From the NCBI GenBank assembly GCA_002313895.1, contig DCAW01000137.1, forward strand, positions 1-7,820: a stretch of DNA of 7,820 bases, in the 5' to 3' direction. Below the pieces are notes generated by a model. The model was not told the DNA's origin and did no database searches. It was given only the letters and a program-made list of their open reading frames with translations. Below, one piece after another: positions 1-5,887 of the stretch. Both the position numbers and the translations under genes were made by a program. Position 1 is the first letter of the stretch, and each line of letters starts with the position of its first letter. The stretch is from Dehalococcoidia bacterium UBA1123 (GTDB taxonomy: Bacteria; Chloroflexota; Dehalococcoidia; Lucifugimonadales; UBA1123).

Positions 1-615
1 AAGGATGGCAACGGCGGCGTTTATAACTTCGTCACCAAACGGGGCATCGCCCACAAGAACGCCAAGATATCTTGGACGCAGGTTGAGACCGGCTCGGCCA
101 TTACCTGGAAGTATCCGAGCGTCATCCTTCAGGGTGACAACTCGGTGGGTGAATTTTACTCCGTGGCTCTGGTGAACAACTATCAGCAGGCCGACACTGG
201 AACCAAGATGATCCACATCGGCAAGAACACCAAGAGCACCATCGTCGCCAAAGGCATCTCAGCAGGCAAGGCACAGAACACGTACCGCGGCCAGGTCAAG
301 ATCATGCCAACGGCTGACAACGCCAAGAATTTCACCCAGTGCGATTCTCTGCTCATTGGCGATGAGTGTGGAGCGCACACCGTCCCTTACATCGAGGTTC
401 GCAACCCATCTGCCCAGATGGGTCACGAGGCCACGACTTCCAAGGTGAACGACGACCAGCTTTTCTACCTCCAGCAGCGGGGCATCGACCAGGAAGAGGC
501 CAACTACATGATTATCAATGGCTTCTGCCGCGGGATATTCAAGGAATTGCCTTTCGAGTTCGCCGCCGAAGCATCCCAGCTTTTGCGCGTGAGCCTTGAG
601 GGGGTCGTCGGTTAA
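1..615 (+). CDS. sufB: Fe-S cluster assembly scaffold SufB, C-terminal part (5' end outside window)
   Basis: SufB is the scaffold subunit of the cytoplasmic SufBCD complex, on which new Fe-S clusters are built. The reading frame is open from base 1 and gives 204 residues, so roughly the last two fifths of a usual SufB of about 470-495 residues is present. The fragment carries the beta-helix core and the C-terminal SufC-binding segment. Motifs seen include YRGQV, QCDSLLIG, CGAHT, HEATTSK and LFYLQQRGI. The Cys of QCDSLLIG (fragment residue 114, bases 340-342) and the Glu of HEATTS lie 29 residues apart, the same spacing as E. coli SufB Cys405 and Glu434, which are needed for sulfur acceptance and cluster building (from memory of the family). 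The end LEGVVG is typical. It is the first visible gene of the operon; its promoter lies upstream of the window. Confidence 0.97.
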   Translation, partial: KDGNGGVYNFVTKRGIAHKNAKISWTQVETGSAITWKYPSVILQGDNSVGEFYSVALVNNYQQADTGTKMIHIGKNTKSTIVAKGISAGKAQNTYRGQVKIMPTADNAKNFTQCDSLLIGDECGAHTVPYIEVRNPSAQMGHEATTSKVNDDQLFYLQQRGIDQEEANYMIINGFCRGIFKELPFEFAAEASQLLRVSLEGVVG

Positions 616-620
616 ATTCA

Positions 621-648
621 TTGGAATTTGGATGGCGCCTTATATCAT
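621..648 (+). promoter_or_regulatory. Possible internal promoter between sufB and sufC
   Basis: A TTGGAA hexamer (621-626, four of six matches to the sigma-70 -35 box) is followed after 16 bases by TATCAT (643-648, five of six matches to the -10 box). The 95-base gap is the longest in the operon, so there is room for a promoter serving sufC onward. The -10 box lies inside the dyad at 644-661. This is a consensus match by eye only, and such matches arise often by chance. Confidence 0.25.
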
Positions 649-675
649 GACGCAACGTGATTACGCAGAGGCGCC
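634..675 (+). repeat. Nested inverted repeat in the sufB-sufC gap
   Basis: The outer arms GGCGCCT (634-640) and AGGCGCC (669-675) are perfect reverse complements. A U-G wobble can be added on each side (641 with 668, 633 with 676). Inside lies a second dyad, ATCATG (644-649) against CGTGAT (656-661), with one U-G pair and a six-base loop. As RNA this would fold into a two-part hairpin ending about 35 bases before the sufC start. No T-run follows, so it is not an ordinary intrinsic terminator. It could be an operator, an mRNA processing or stability element, or an attenuating structure that sets SufC level relative to SufB. The pairing is seen directly; the role is inferred. Confidence 0.55.
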
Positions 676-694
676 GCAAAGTAAAGTAGAAAAC

Positions 695-713
695 AAGGAA
701 TATACAAAAATTG
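695..713 (+). promoter_or_regulatory. sufC ribosome binding site and TTG start
   Basis: AAGGA at 695-699 stands 11 bases before a TTG codon at 711-713. The next in-frame ATG lies within the Walker A strand (residue 33), too late to be the start. Translation from TTG gives the standard SufC opening LEIKDLHVSI. TTG is therefore the likely start, which may give weak initiation. Confidence 0.75.
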
Positions 714-1472
714 CTGGAGATAAAAGACCTACACGTTTCGATAGATGAAACCGAGATACTCAAAGGGATCAACCTGTCGGTGAAGGCTGGAGAGGTCCAC
801 GCTATCATGGGGCCGAACGGCTCTGGCAAGAGCACTCTCGCCAACATTATAGTAGGCAGGCCAGGGTACACTGTGACCCGCGGAGAGGTAATCTTCGAGG
901 GACAGAACATCATGCAGATGTTCCCAGAGGACCGCGCCAAAGAGGGCATCTTCCTTGCCATGCAATACCCTGTGGAGCTTGCAGGGGTCCGCACCTGGCA
1001 GTTTCTGAAGGCTTCGGTGGACGCGTTGAGGAAGCACCGTGGCGAAGACCAGTTTTCGGTGCGTCAGTTCGACCGCCTGCTGGACGAAAAACGACAGATC
1101 ATGCAGATCGGCGAGGACTTGATCCGACGCTCGGTCAATGAAGGATACTCAGGCGGCGAGAAGAAGCGCAACGAGATACTTCAACTTTTGCTTCTGAACC
1201 CCAAGCTGGCTCTGCTGGACGAGACCGATTCGGGTCTGGACATCGACGCTCTTAGAATCGTCGCCGAGGGTGTCAACACCTTTAAGAACTCTGACAACGC
1301 CGTCTTGCTGGTGACTCACTACCAGCGGATTCTCAACTACATCACTCCGGATTACGTGCATGTTTTGCTCGACGGACGAATCGCCAGATCAGGCGGCAAA
1401 GAGTTGGCAGAAGAACTGGAAGACAAAGGCTACGAATGGATTATCAAAGACGTTGCCGCCGCAGCCAGCTAG
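711..1472 (+). CDS. sufC: Fe-S cluster assembly ATPase SufC
   Basis: SufC is the soluble ABC-type ATPase that binds SufB and SufD and drives the shape change needed for cluster building. The product is 253 residues, the normal length. Seen in order: Walker A GPNGSGKS (34-41), the SufC-type signature SGGEKKR (147-153), Walker B LALLDE ending at Glu171, the D-loop segment DSGLDID, and the switch His203 in VTH. Lys152, Glu171, Asp173 and His203 fall at the same numbers as functional residues recalled for E. coli SufC, including the Lys152-Asp173 pair typical of this family. No membrane segment is present, so this is not a transporter ATPase. It sits between sufB and sufD; the gap to sufD is 42 bases. 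Confidence 0.98.
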   Translation: MLEIKDLHVSIDETEILKGINLSVKAGEVHAIMGPNGSGKSTLANIIVGRPGYTVTRGEVIFEGQNIMQMFPEDRAKEGIFLAMQYPVELAGVRTWQFLKASVDALRKHRGEDQFSVRQFDRLLDEKRQIMQIGEDLIRRSVNEGYSGGEKKRNEILQLLLLNPKLALLDETDSGLDIDALRIVAEGVNTFKNSDNAVLLVTHYQRILNYITPDYVHVLLDGRIARSGGKELAEELEDKGYEWIIKDVAAAAS

Positions 1473-1514
1473 TTTCGCTAAAAATACATCAAACTCAAGG
1501 GGCCAATACAAAAA

Positions 1515-2834
1515 ATGACTCAGGCTCTGGCAAAGAACGAACGATACCAGGCCCAGTTCAAGGGGATTGTTGACGGGTCCTCGCCCGAATGGTTGGACGG
1601 CCTCCGTCGGCAGGGGATGAAGGATTTCTCGTCCCTGGGATTCCCAACGGCGAGACGGGGCAACGAAAACTGGAAATACACTAACATAAACGCGATCGCC
1701 AACGCTGAATTTGACATCGCTCCCGCCTCGGATGTGACACTTGAGGGTTTGAAACAGTCCGCTCCGTGGGACGACGACTGGACGACGCTGGTGTTCGTCA
1801 ACGGACGCTACTCGGCTGATTTGTCCAACCCGTCGACCGATGCTTCGGTGACCGTTGGGAGCATTTCAGAACTCACTCGGAGCAATGGCAACATTCTCGA
1901 ATCCCACCTGACGTCTATCGCTCCTACTGCTAATGACGGTTTCGCGGCGCTGAACACTGCGTTTGTCCAAGACGGCGCATTCGTCCATGTCGCAGAGGGT
2001 GTGGACCTCGAAACTCCGCTGCATTTGCTGTTCGTTTCAACAGCGAACGAAACTCCGTTCATCACCCATCCCAGGGTATTGGTGGTAGCTGGAAAGGAAT
2101 CCAACGCCACGATCATCGAGAGCTACGTGGGCGTCGGAGAAGGCAAGTATTTCTCCAACGTCGTGTCCGAGATTATCTTGGAGGCGGGAGCGCAGGTTGA
2201 CCACTATCGCTTGCTGGACGAGAGCGACGAAGCCTATCACGTCGGTGTCGCCAGAGTGTCTCAGGGCGACGACAGCAGCTTCTCATCGGCGGCCTTCTAC
2301 AACAATGTGCGGTTGGGGCGTCACGATCTGCTAGTGACCATCGGAGATGGATGCGAGACCAAGCTGGCCGGCCTGTACATAACCACCGGACGTCAGCACG
2401 TCGACAACTTCATAAACCTCGACCACACCAAGCCGAACTCAACAAGTCGCCTTTTCTACAAGGGCATCCTGGCTGACAGGTCAAGGGCAGTGTTCGGCGG
2501 CACGGTTTACGTCCGCGATGGAGCCATTAAGACAGATTCGTTGCAGTCAGACAAGAACCTCCTTTTGTCGCCTGATGCTGAGATTGATAGCAAACCTGCA
2601 CTGTTCATCTGGGCCGATGACGTGAAATGTGGCCACGGCGCCACCGCTGGCAACATCGACCGCGACACGCTGTTTTATATGCGGAGTCGTGGTATCGAAC
2701 TGGAGGAAGCCAGCCGACTGCTAATCTACGGATTCGCCGCCGAAATCGTCGAAACCGTCAAGTTGAAGTCCCTGAGTGACCACCTTGAGAGAATTTTCCT
2801 AGATTCTCTCCCTCGATACAGCTTCGAGTTCTAA
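1515..2834 (+). CDS. sufD: Fe-S cluster assembly protein SufD
   Basis: SufD pairs with SufB in the SufBC2D complex and is needed for iron entry and full scaffold activity. The product is 439 residues, usual for the family. The N-terminal helical part contains ENWKYTN (51-57), a common SufD motif. The middle forms the beta-helix region. The C-terminal part contains DSLQSDKNLLLS (341-352) and VKCGHGATAG (370-379), followed by LFYMRSRGI and LLIYGFAAEI, which form the SufC-binding segment. Cys372 and His374 match the conserved KCxHGAT motif, whose His is E. coli SufD His360. The ATG at 1515 is preceded by AAGGGG at 1497-1502 with a rather long 12-base spacer. It differs from SufB in the KCGHGAT motif and in lacking the SufB CDSLLIG motif. 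Confidence 0.97.
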   Translation: MTQALAKNERYQAQFKGIVDGSSPEWLDGLRRQGMKDFSSLGFPTARRGNENWKYTNINAIANAEFDIAPASDVTLEGLKQSAPWDDDWTTLVFVNGRYSADLSNPSTDASVTVGSISELTRSNGNILESHLTSIAPTANDGFAALNTAFVQDGAFVHVAEGVDLETPLHLLFVSTANETPFITHPRVLVVAGKESNATIIESYVGVGEGKYFSNVVSEIILEAGAQVDHYRLLDESDEAYHVGVARVSQGDDSSFSSAAFYNNVRLGRHDLLVTIGDGCETKLAGLYITTGRQHVDNFINLDHTKPNSTSRLFYKGILADRSRAVFGGTVYVRDGAIKTDSLQSDKNLLLSPDAEIDSKPALFIWADDVKCGHGATAGNIDRDTLFYMRSRGIELEEASRLLIYGFAAEIVETVKLKSLSDHLERIFLDSLPRYSFEF

Positions 2835-2877
2835 CCTGAATTTTAAAAACCTGACACCTACCCGATAGGAACGCTGA

Positions 2878-3342
2878 ATGTACGATCTCGAAGACCTGTA
2901 TCAAGAAATTGTGATGGATCACAATCGGCGTCCGCGCAACTTCAAAAAGCTGGAGAACGCCCAGCGAACCGCCGAGGGATTCAACCCACTGTGCGGTGAC
3001 CAGATTTCCCTCTACCTGAACGTCGACGATGACGGCGTGATTGAAGACATAGGATTTGAGGGCGCCGGTTGCGCCATATCCAAGGCCACCGCGTCGATGA
3101 TGACAGAGGCTATCAAGGGCAAGAACGTCGACAAAGCCGAAGAGATTTTCGAGGCCTTCCGGCACATGCTCACCCGCAAGCCAGAGGAAGAGTACGACTA
3201 CGAACTATTGGGAGACCTGGAAATTCTTCAGGGAGTCTCCCAATTCCCCACCCGAATCAAGTGCGCGACGCTATCGTGGCACACGCTAAACTCAGCGCTG
3301 GACGGCAAACAGCCCTCCGGCCAGAAAACGTCAACGGAGTAG
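2878..3342 (+). CDS. sufU: SufU-type Fe-S assembly / sulfur transfer protein, first copy
   Basis: SufU proteins resemble IscU but act in Gram-positive-type SUF systems as zinc-dependent acceptors of the SufS persulfide; a scaffold role has also been proposed. The product is 154 residues. It keeps all expected ligands: NPLCGD (Cys39, Asp41), GCAIS (Cys65) and RIKCATLSW (Cys129). The extra stretch between the second and third cysteines, about 20 residues longer than in IscU, marks it as SufU rather than IscU. The start helix DLYQEIVMDHNRRPRN is canonical. The ATG has AGGA at 2867-2870 with a 7-base spacer. It lies 43 bases after sufD and 16 bases before the Rrf2 gene. A second SufU copy at the operon's end is clearly different; of the two, this one has the more standard motifs. 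Confidence 0.93.
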   Translation: MYDLEDLYQEIVMDHNRRPRNFKKLENAQRTAEGFNPLCGDQISLYLNVDDDGVIEDIGFEGAGCAISKATASMMTEAIKGKNVDKAEEIFEAFRHMLTRKPEEEYDYELLGDLEILQGVSQFPTRIKCATLSWHTLNSALDGKQPSGQKTSTE

Positions 3343-3343
3343 C

Positions 3344-3361
3344 GGAGAGGCAGGGGACATG
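3344..3361 (+). promoter_or_regulatory. Ribosome binding site of the Rrf2 gene
   Basis: GGAGAGG at 3344-3350 is followed by ATG at 3359-3361 with an 8-base spacer. It begins two bases after the preceding sufU stop, so the two genes are probably co-translated. The nearer AGGGG (3352-3356) is too close to the ATG to serve. Confidence 0.7.
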
Positions 3362-3832
3362 CACATTCCGGTAAAAGTGGACTATGGTGTCCGGGCGCTG
3401 GTGGACCTCGCCCTGCACGCAGAAGACCAACCGATCCGGGCCAGCGATATCGCCCGTAGGACCATGATTCCTGAACCCTATCTGGCCCAGGTCATGCACG
3501 CCCTTGGCAAGGTGGGCATTGTTCGCGCCCAGAGAGGCCCTCAGGGAGGCCACGCCTTGGCGCTGGAACCAGACGACATAAAGCTCAGCATGGTCATGGA
3601 CTGTCTGGGTGGCACAGAAAATCTGGTGGCATGCCTGGACAATCTTGGCTCCTGCGTTCACGTCCCGGCCTGCGCCCAGCGGGAGGTCTGGCAGAGCGTC
3701 GAGCTTGCGGTGTATCAGATACTCGACTCAAAGACCATCTCCGATCTGGTCGCGAGAAGCCAGGCTATGATGCGCGAGCAAGTATTGGCGGGCCAGACCC
3801 AATCTCTAACAATTCAAGCGTCCAATAACTAA
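3359..3832 (+). CDS. Rrf2-family transcriptional regulator with Fe-S ligand cysteines
   Basis: Rrf2 proteins (IscR, NsrR, RirA, CymR) are dimeric winged-helix regulators, many of which sense Fe-S clusters. The product is 157 residues. The N-terminal helix DYGVRALVDLA, the recognition region IPEPYLAQVMHALGKVGIV (37-55) and the wing RGPQGGHALA (59-68) are typical. Cysteines at 92, 99 and 105 form the cluster-ligand group, with one further Cys at 82. Aligned by eye to IscR (Cys92, 98, 104, His107), the His position is Arg108. Asp8 matches the Asp8 ligand recalled for Streptomyces NsrR. Residue 43, Glu in IscR, is Ala. A role as Fe-S, NO or redox-responsive regulator of this operon is inferred from these ligands and from its position inside it. 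IscR, NsrR or RirA cannot be assigned, so no symbol is given. Confidence 0.93.
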   Translation: MHIPVKVDYGVRALVDLALHAEDQPIRASDIARRTMIPEPYLAQVMHALGKVGIVRAQRGPQGGHALALEPDDIKLSMVMDCLGGTENLVACLDNLGSCVHVPACAQREVWQSVELAVYQILDSKTISDLVARSQAMMREQVLAGQTQSLTIQASNN

Positions 3833-3853
3833 TCTGCGAGGGAGAATGACCGA

Positions 3854-4159
3854 ATGGCATTCGTCAAAGTAGGCAAAGTTTCAGAGGTCGAACCGGGCAA
3901 GTCCAAGGTGTACGAAGTGGGAGACCGGTACGTCGCTGTCTGCAACGTCAGCGGTAATTTCTACGCAGTCGACGACCTTTGCACACATGACGAAGGTTCC
4001 CTCGACCAGGGAGATTTGGACGGGTTCGAGATCGAGTGCCCCCGTCACATGGCGCGCTTCGACGTCCGCACCGGTGAAGTGAAGGCTCTCCCCGCTGTTG
4101 TTCCCATCGAAGTGTTTGAAGTTCGCGTCGAAGGTGACGACATCGAAGTGGACCTGTAG
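3854..4159 (+). CDS. Rieske [2Fe-2S] ferredoxin-like protein
   Basis: This is a small soluble single-domain protein of 101 residues carrying a Rieske [2Fe-2S] site. The two ligand pairs are CTH (Cys43, His45) and CPRH (Cys62, His65), with 16 residues between the pairs, as in Rieske ferredoxins of the BphF type. The flanking RFDVRTGEVKALPA segment is also ferredoxin-like. The residue after His65 is Met where Gly is common. No signal peptide or membrane helix is present, so it is not the cytochrome bc1 Rieske protein, and no oxygenase genes are nearby. Such proteins are often found in suf operons of Actinobacteria and Chloroflexota and are usually auto-labelled oxygenase ferredoxin subunits. 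Electron supply to cluster assembly, or being a client, is a guess. AGGGAG at 3839-3844 lies 9 bases before the ATG. Confidence 0.93.
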   Translation: MAFVKVGKVSEVEPGKSKVYEVGDRYVAVCNVSGNFYAVDDLCTHDEGSLDQGDLDGFEIECPRHMARFDVRTGEVKALPAVVPIEVFEVRVEGDDIEVDL

Positions 4160-4189
4160 CTGACGACTGATCGCTGAATGCTCGTCCCC

Positions 4190-4203
4190 AAGGAACGGTG
4201 ATG
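4190..4203 (+). promoter_or_regulatory. sufS ribosome binding site deciding ATG over GTG start
   Basis: AAGGA lies at 4190-4194. The in-frame GTG at 4198 would leave only 3 bases of spacing, while the ATG at 4201 has 6. The ATG also gives the usual SufS opening MYDVKKIREDFP. The ATG start is preferred. Confidence 0.75.
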
Positions 4204-5439
4204 TACGACGTAAAAAAAATTCGGGAAGATTTTCCAATTCTGTCCAGAAAGATCTATGAAAAGCCGCTGGTCTATCTGGACAATGCCGCCACTTCCCAGA
4301 CGCCTCGTCAGGTCATTGAAGCGCTGGTGGACTACTACGAGAATTCCAATGCCAACGTTCATCGCGGCGTTCACCACCTTAGCCAAGAGGCGACTGATCT
4401 GTACGAAAGTGCCCGAGTGAAGGTCGCGAAATTCATCAACGCCCGTGAGCCAGAGGAGATCGTCTGGACCCGGAACACAACCGAGTCCATCAACCTCGTG
4501 GCCCACACATGGGCGCAGGAACACATCGGACCGGGAGACGAGATCATCGTCACGCCGATGGAGCACCACTCCAACTTGGTGCCGTGGCAAAAGGTGGCCG
4601 CCGACAAAGGGGCCACCCTACGGATTCTGCCTTTAGCCAAAGATGCTAGTATCGACCTCAGTGACATCGACGAGTACATCACACCGCGCACCAAACTGCT
4701 GGCGATGGTGCATATGTCTAACGGCGTCGGCACCATAAATCCTGTTAAAGAGCTGACGGCGAAAGCCAAGAAAATGGGCGCCACGGTGCTTGTGGACGCC
4801 GCCCAGAGCGCACCCCACATGCCAGTGGACGTGATAGACTTGGACTGCGATTTTTTGGCCCTGTCCGGCCATAAGATGCTTGGCCCCACGGGAATCGGAG
4901 CGCTGTACGGTCGGAGAGAGCTTCTGGAGGAGATGGACCCATTCCTGACCGGCGGCGAGATGGTGCTGGAGGTTTGGTACGATCGCGCAACCTGGAACGA
5001 CCTGCCCATGAAGTTCGAGGCAGGCACGCCAAACATCGCCGACGCAGTCGGTTTGGGCGCCGCTGTTGACTACCTTCAGGACATCGGAATGGAGAACATC
5101 AGGGACCATGAAATCCAGCTAACTCGTTATGCTCTCGAAGCCTTCAAGGAGCTTGAAGAGGAGTTGGAAATGTTTGGCCCCAGTGACGCAGAAAAACGGG
5201 GCGGTATCCTGTCCTTCCATACCGATGCCGTGCATCCTCACGATCTGGGAACGTTCCTGGACCGTGACGGAATCGCAGTCAGGACGGGTCATCACTGCAC
5301 CATGCCTCTGATGCGCTCGTTGGGGGTCATCGCCTCGGCTCGCGCGAGTTTCTATCTGTATAATACTGAGGAAGAGGTAGACGCGCTTGTTGATTCGCTC
5401 AAGCGCGCTCTGAGGTACTTCACGGATGGCGCAAAATGA
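4201..5439 (+). CDS. sufS: Cysteine desulfurase SufS (group II, SufU-dependent type)
   Basis: SufS is a PLP enzyme that converts cysteine to alanine and holds the sulfur as a persulfide on its active-site Cys. The product is 412 residues from the chosen ATG. Seen: YLDNAATSQTP (25-35), EHHSN with the PLP-stacking His122, VDAAQS (Asp199, Gln202), the PLP lysine Lys225 in SGHKMLGPTG, and RTGHHCTMPL with catalytic Cys366. The short Cys loop and the RASFYLYNT motif mark it as SufS rather than IscS or NifS. His347 lies 19 residues before Cys366, matching B. subtilis SufS His342, which takes part in zinc ligand exchange with SufU; E. coli SufS, which works with SufE, has Tyr there (from memory). This fits the SufU genes beside it and the lack of sufE in view. 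Its 3' end overlaps the second sufU by 14 bases. Confidence 0.97.
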   Translation: MYDVKKIREDFPILSRKIYEKPLVYLDNAATSQTPRQVIEALVDYYENSNANVHRGVHHLSQEATDLYESARVKVAKFINAREPEEIVWTRNTTESINLVAHTWAQEHIGPGDEIIVTPMEHHSNLVPWQKVAADKGATLRILPLAKDASIDLSDIDEYITPRTKLLAMVHMSNGVGTINPVKELTAKAKKMGATVLVDAAQSAPHMPVDVIDLDCDFLALSGHKMLGPTGIGALYGRRELLEEMDPFLTGGEMVLEVWYDRATWNDLPMKFEAGTPNIADAVGLGAAVDYLQDIGMENIRDHEIQLTRYALEAFKELEEELEMFGPSDAEKRGGILSFHTDAVHPHDLGTFLDRDGIAVRTGHHCTMPLMRSLGVIASARASFYLYNTEEEVDALVDSLKRALRYFTDGAK

Positions 5440-5884
5440 CCTGGACGAGCTTTACGGCAACGACTTAATCCGCGACCACAACCGCAACCCTCGCAATTCT
5501 GCCAAGCTAAACTCGCCCGATCTGGTGGCGGACGCCGTTAACCCCTTCTGCGGCGACGAAGCTCATTTCCAGATAAACCTGGACGGGCAGGGCCGCGTAT
5601 CGGAGGTAGGTTACGAAGGCGTTGGATGCGCCATCTGTCGCTCCGCTGGTTCCATGCTCTCGGAGGTCATCAAAGGCCACACTCTTGAGGGAGTCGAAGA
5701 GATTTCTGGCTTGTTCCAAGACATGATGTTTGGAGTTGAACCTTCCGAAGAACAGGCGGCATTGCTCGGTGATCTGACTTCCATGACAGGCGTTCGTGCA
5801 TTCCCAATTCGCATCAAGTGCGCTCTGCTGGCCTGGTCCGCTATTGAGGACAGGATTTCTGAGCATCAGAGGCGGCAGCCTTGA
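5426..5884 (+). CDS. sufU: SufU-type Fe-S assembly / sulfur transfer protein, second, divergent copy
   Basis: This is a second SufU homolog of 152 residues, directly after and overlapping sufS by 14 bases in another frame, so translation is probably coupled to that of SufS. The gene order sufS-sufU is the classical one, making this a strong candidate for the dedicated SufS partner. Ligands are kept: NPFCGD (Cys42, Asp44), GCAI (Cys68) and RIKCALLAW (Cys132, with Arg130 before it as in SufU). The SufU-specific insertion between the second and third cysteines is present. It is odd in having Cys71 in GCAICRSAGSM, where SufU proteins, including the first copy here, usually have GCAIS followed by Lys or Gln. 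The start helix DLIRDHNRNPRN is also less standard. A TGAGG at 5411-5415 can serve as ribosome site. Its TGA stop abuts the stop of the minus-strand gene. Confidence 0.92.
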   Translation: MAQNDLDELYGNDLIRDHNRNPRNSAKLNSPDLVADAVNPFCGDEAHFQINLDGQGRVSEVGYEGVGCAICRSAGSMLSEVIKGHTLEGVEEISGLFQDMMFGVEPSEEQAALLGDLTSMTGVRAFPIRIKCALLAWSAIEDRISEHQRRQP

Positions 5885-5887
5885 TCA
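5882..5887. other. TGATCA palindrome made of two abutting convergent stop codons
   Basis: The TGA stop of the second sufU (5882-5884) is followed at once by TCA (5885-5887), the reverse complement of the TGA stop of the minus-strand gene. There is no intergenic base and hence no room for a terminator between the two genes; each transcript must run into the other gene's antisense strand. Confidence 0.9.

Noticed and set aside
634..675. sufB-sufC inverted repeat as an intrinsic terminator
   Set aside because: The bases after it are GCAAAGTAAAG rather than a T-run, and sufC and sufD must be made with sufB. A regulatory or stability role is more plausible.
539..994. Minus-strand open frame spanning the sufB end, the gap and the sufC start
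   Set aside because: It crosses two clear genes and the intergenic hairpin, and its translation matches no family. It is best explained as the complement of the real frames.
3846..3848. ATG ahead of the Rieske gene
   Set aside because: It is not in frame with the Rieske coding sequence; the ATG at 3854 has the good AGGGAG site 9 bases before it.
3854..4159. Rieske protein as part of a dioxygenase system
   Set aside because: No oxygenase alpha or beta subunit or reductase gene is in the window, and the gene is tightly packed among suf genes.
4198..4200. GTG as sufS start
   Set aside because: It leaves only 3 bases after the AAGGA ribosome site; the adjacent ATG at 4201 has 6 and gives the usual SufS N-terminus.
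4371..5036. Long minus-strand open frame (221 codons) opposite sufS
   Set aside because: It lies wholly antisense to a well-conserved sufS with all catalytic motifs, shows no recognisable domain, and has a shadow composition rich in Ser, Arg and Pro.
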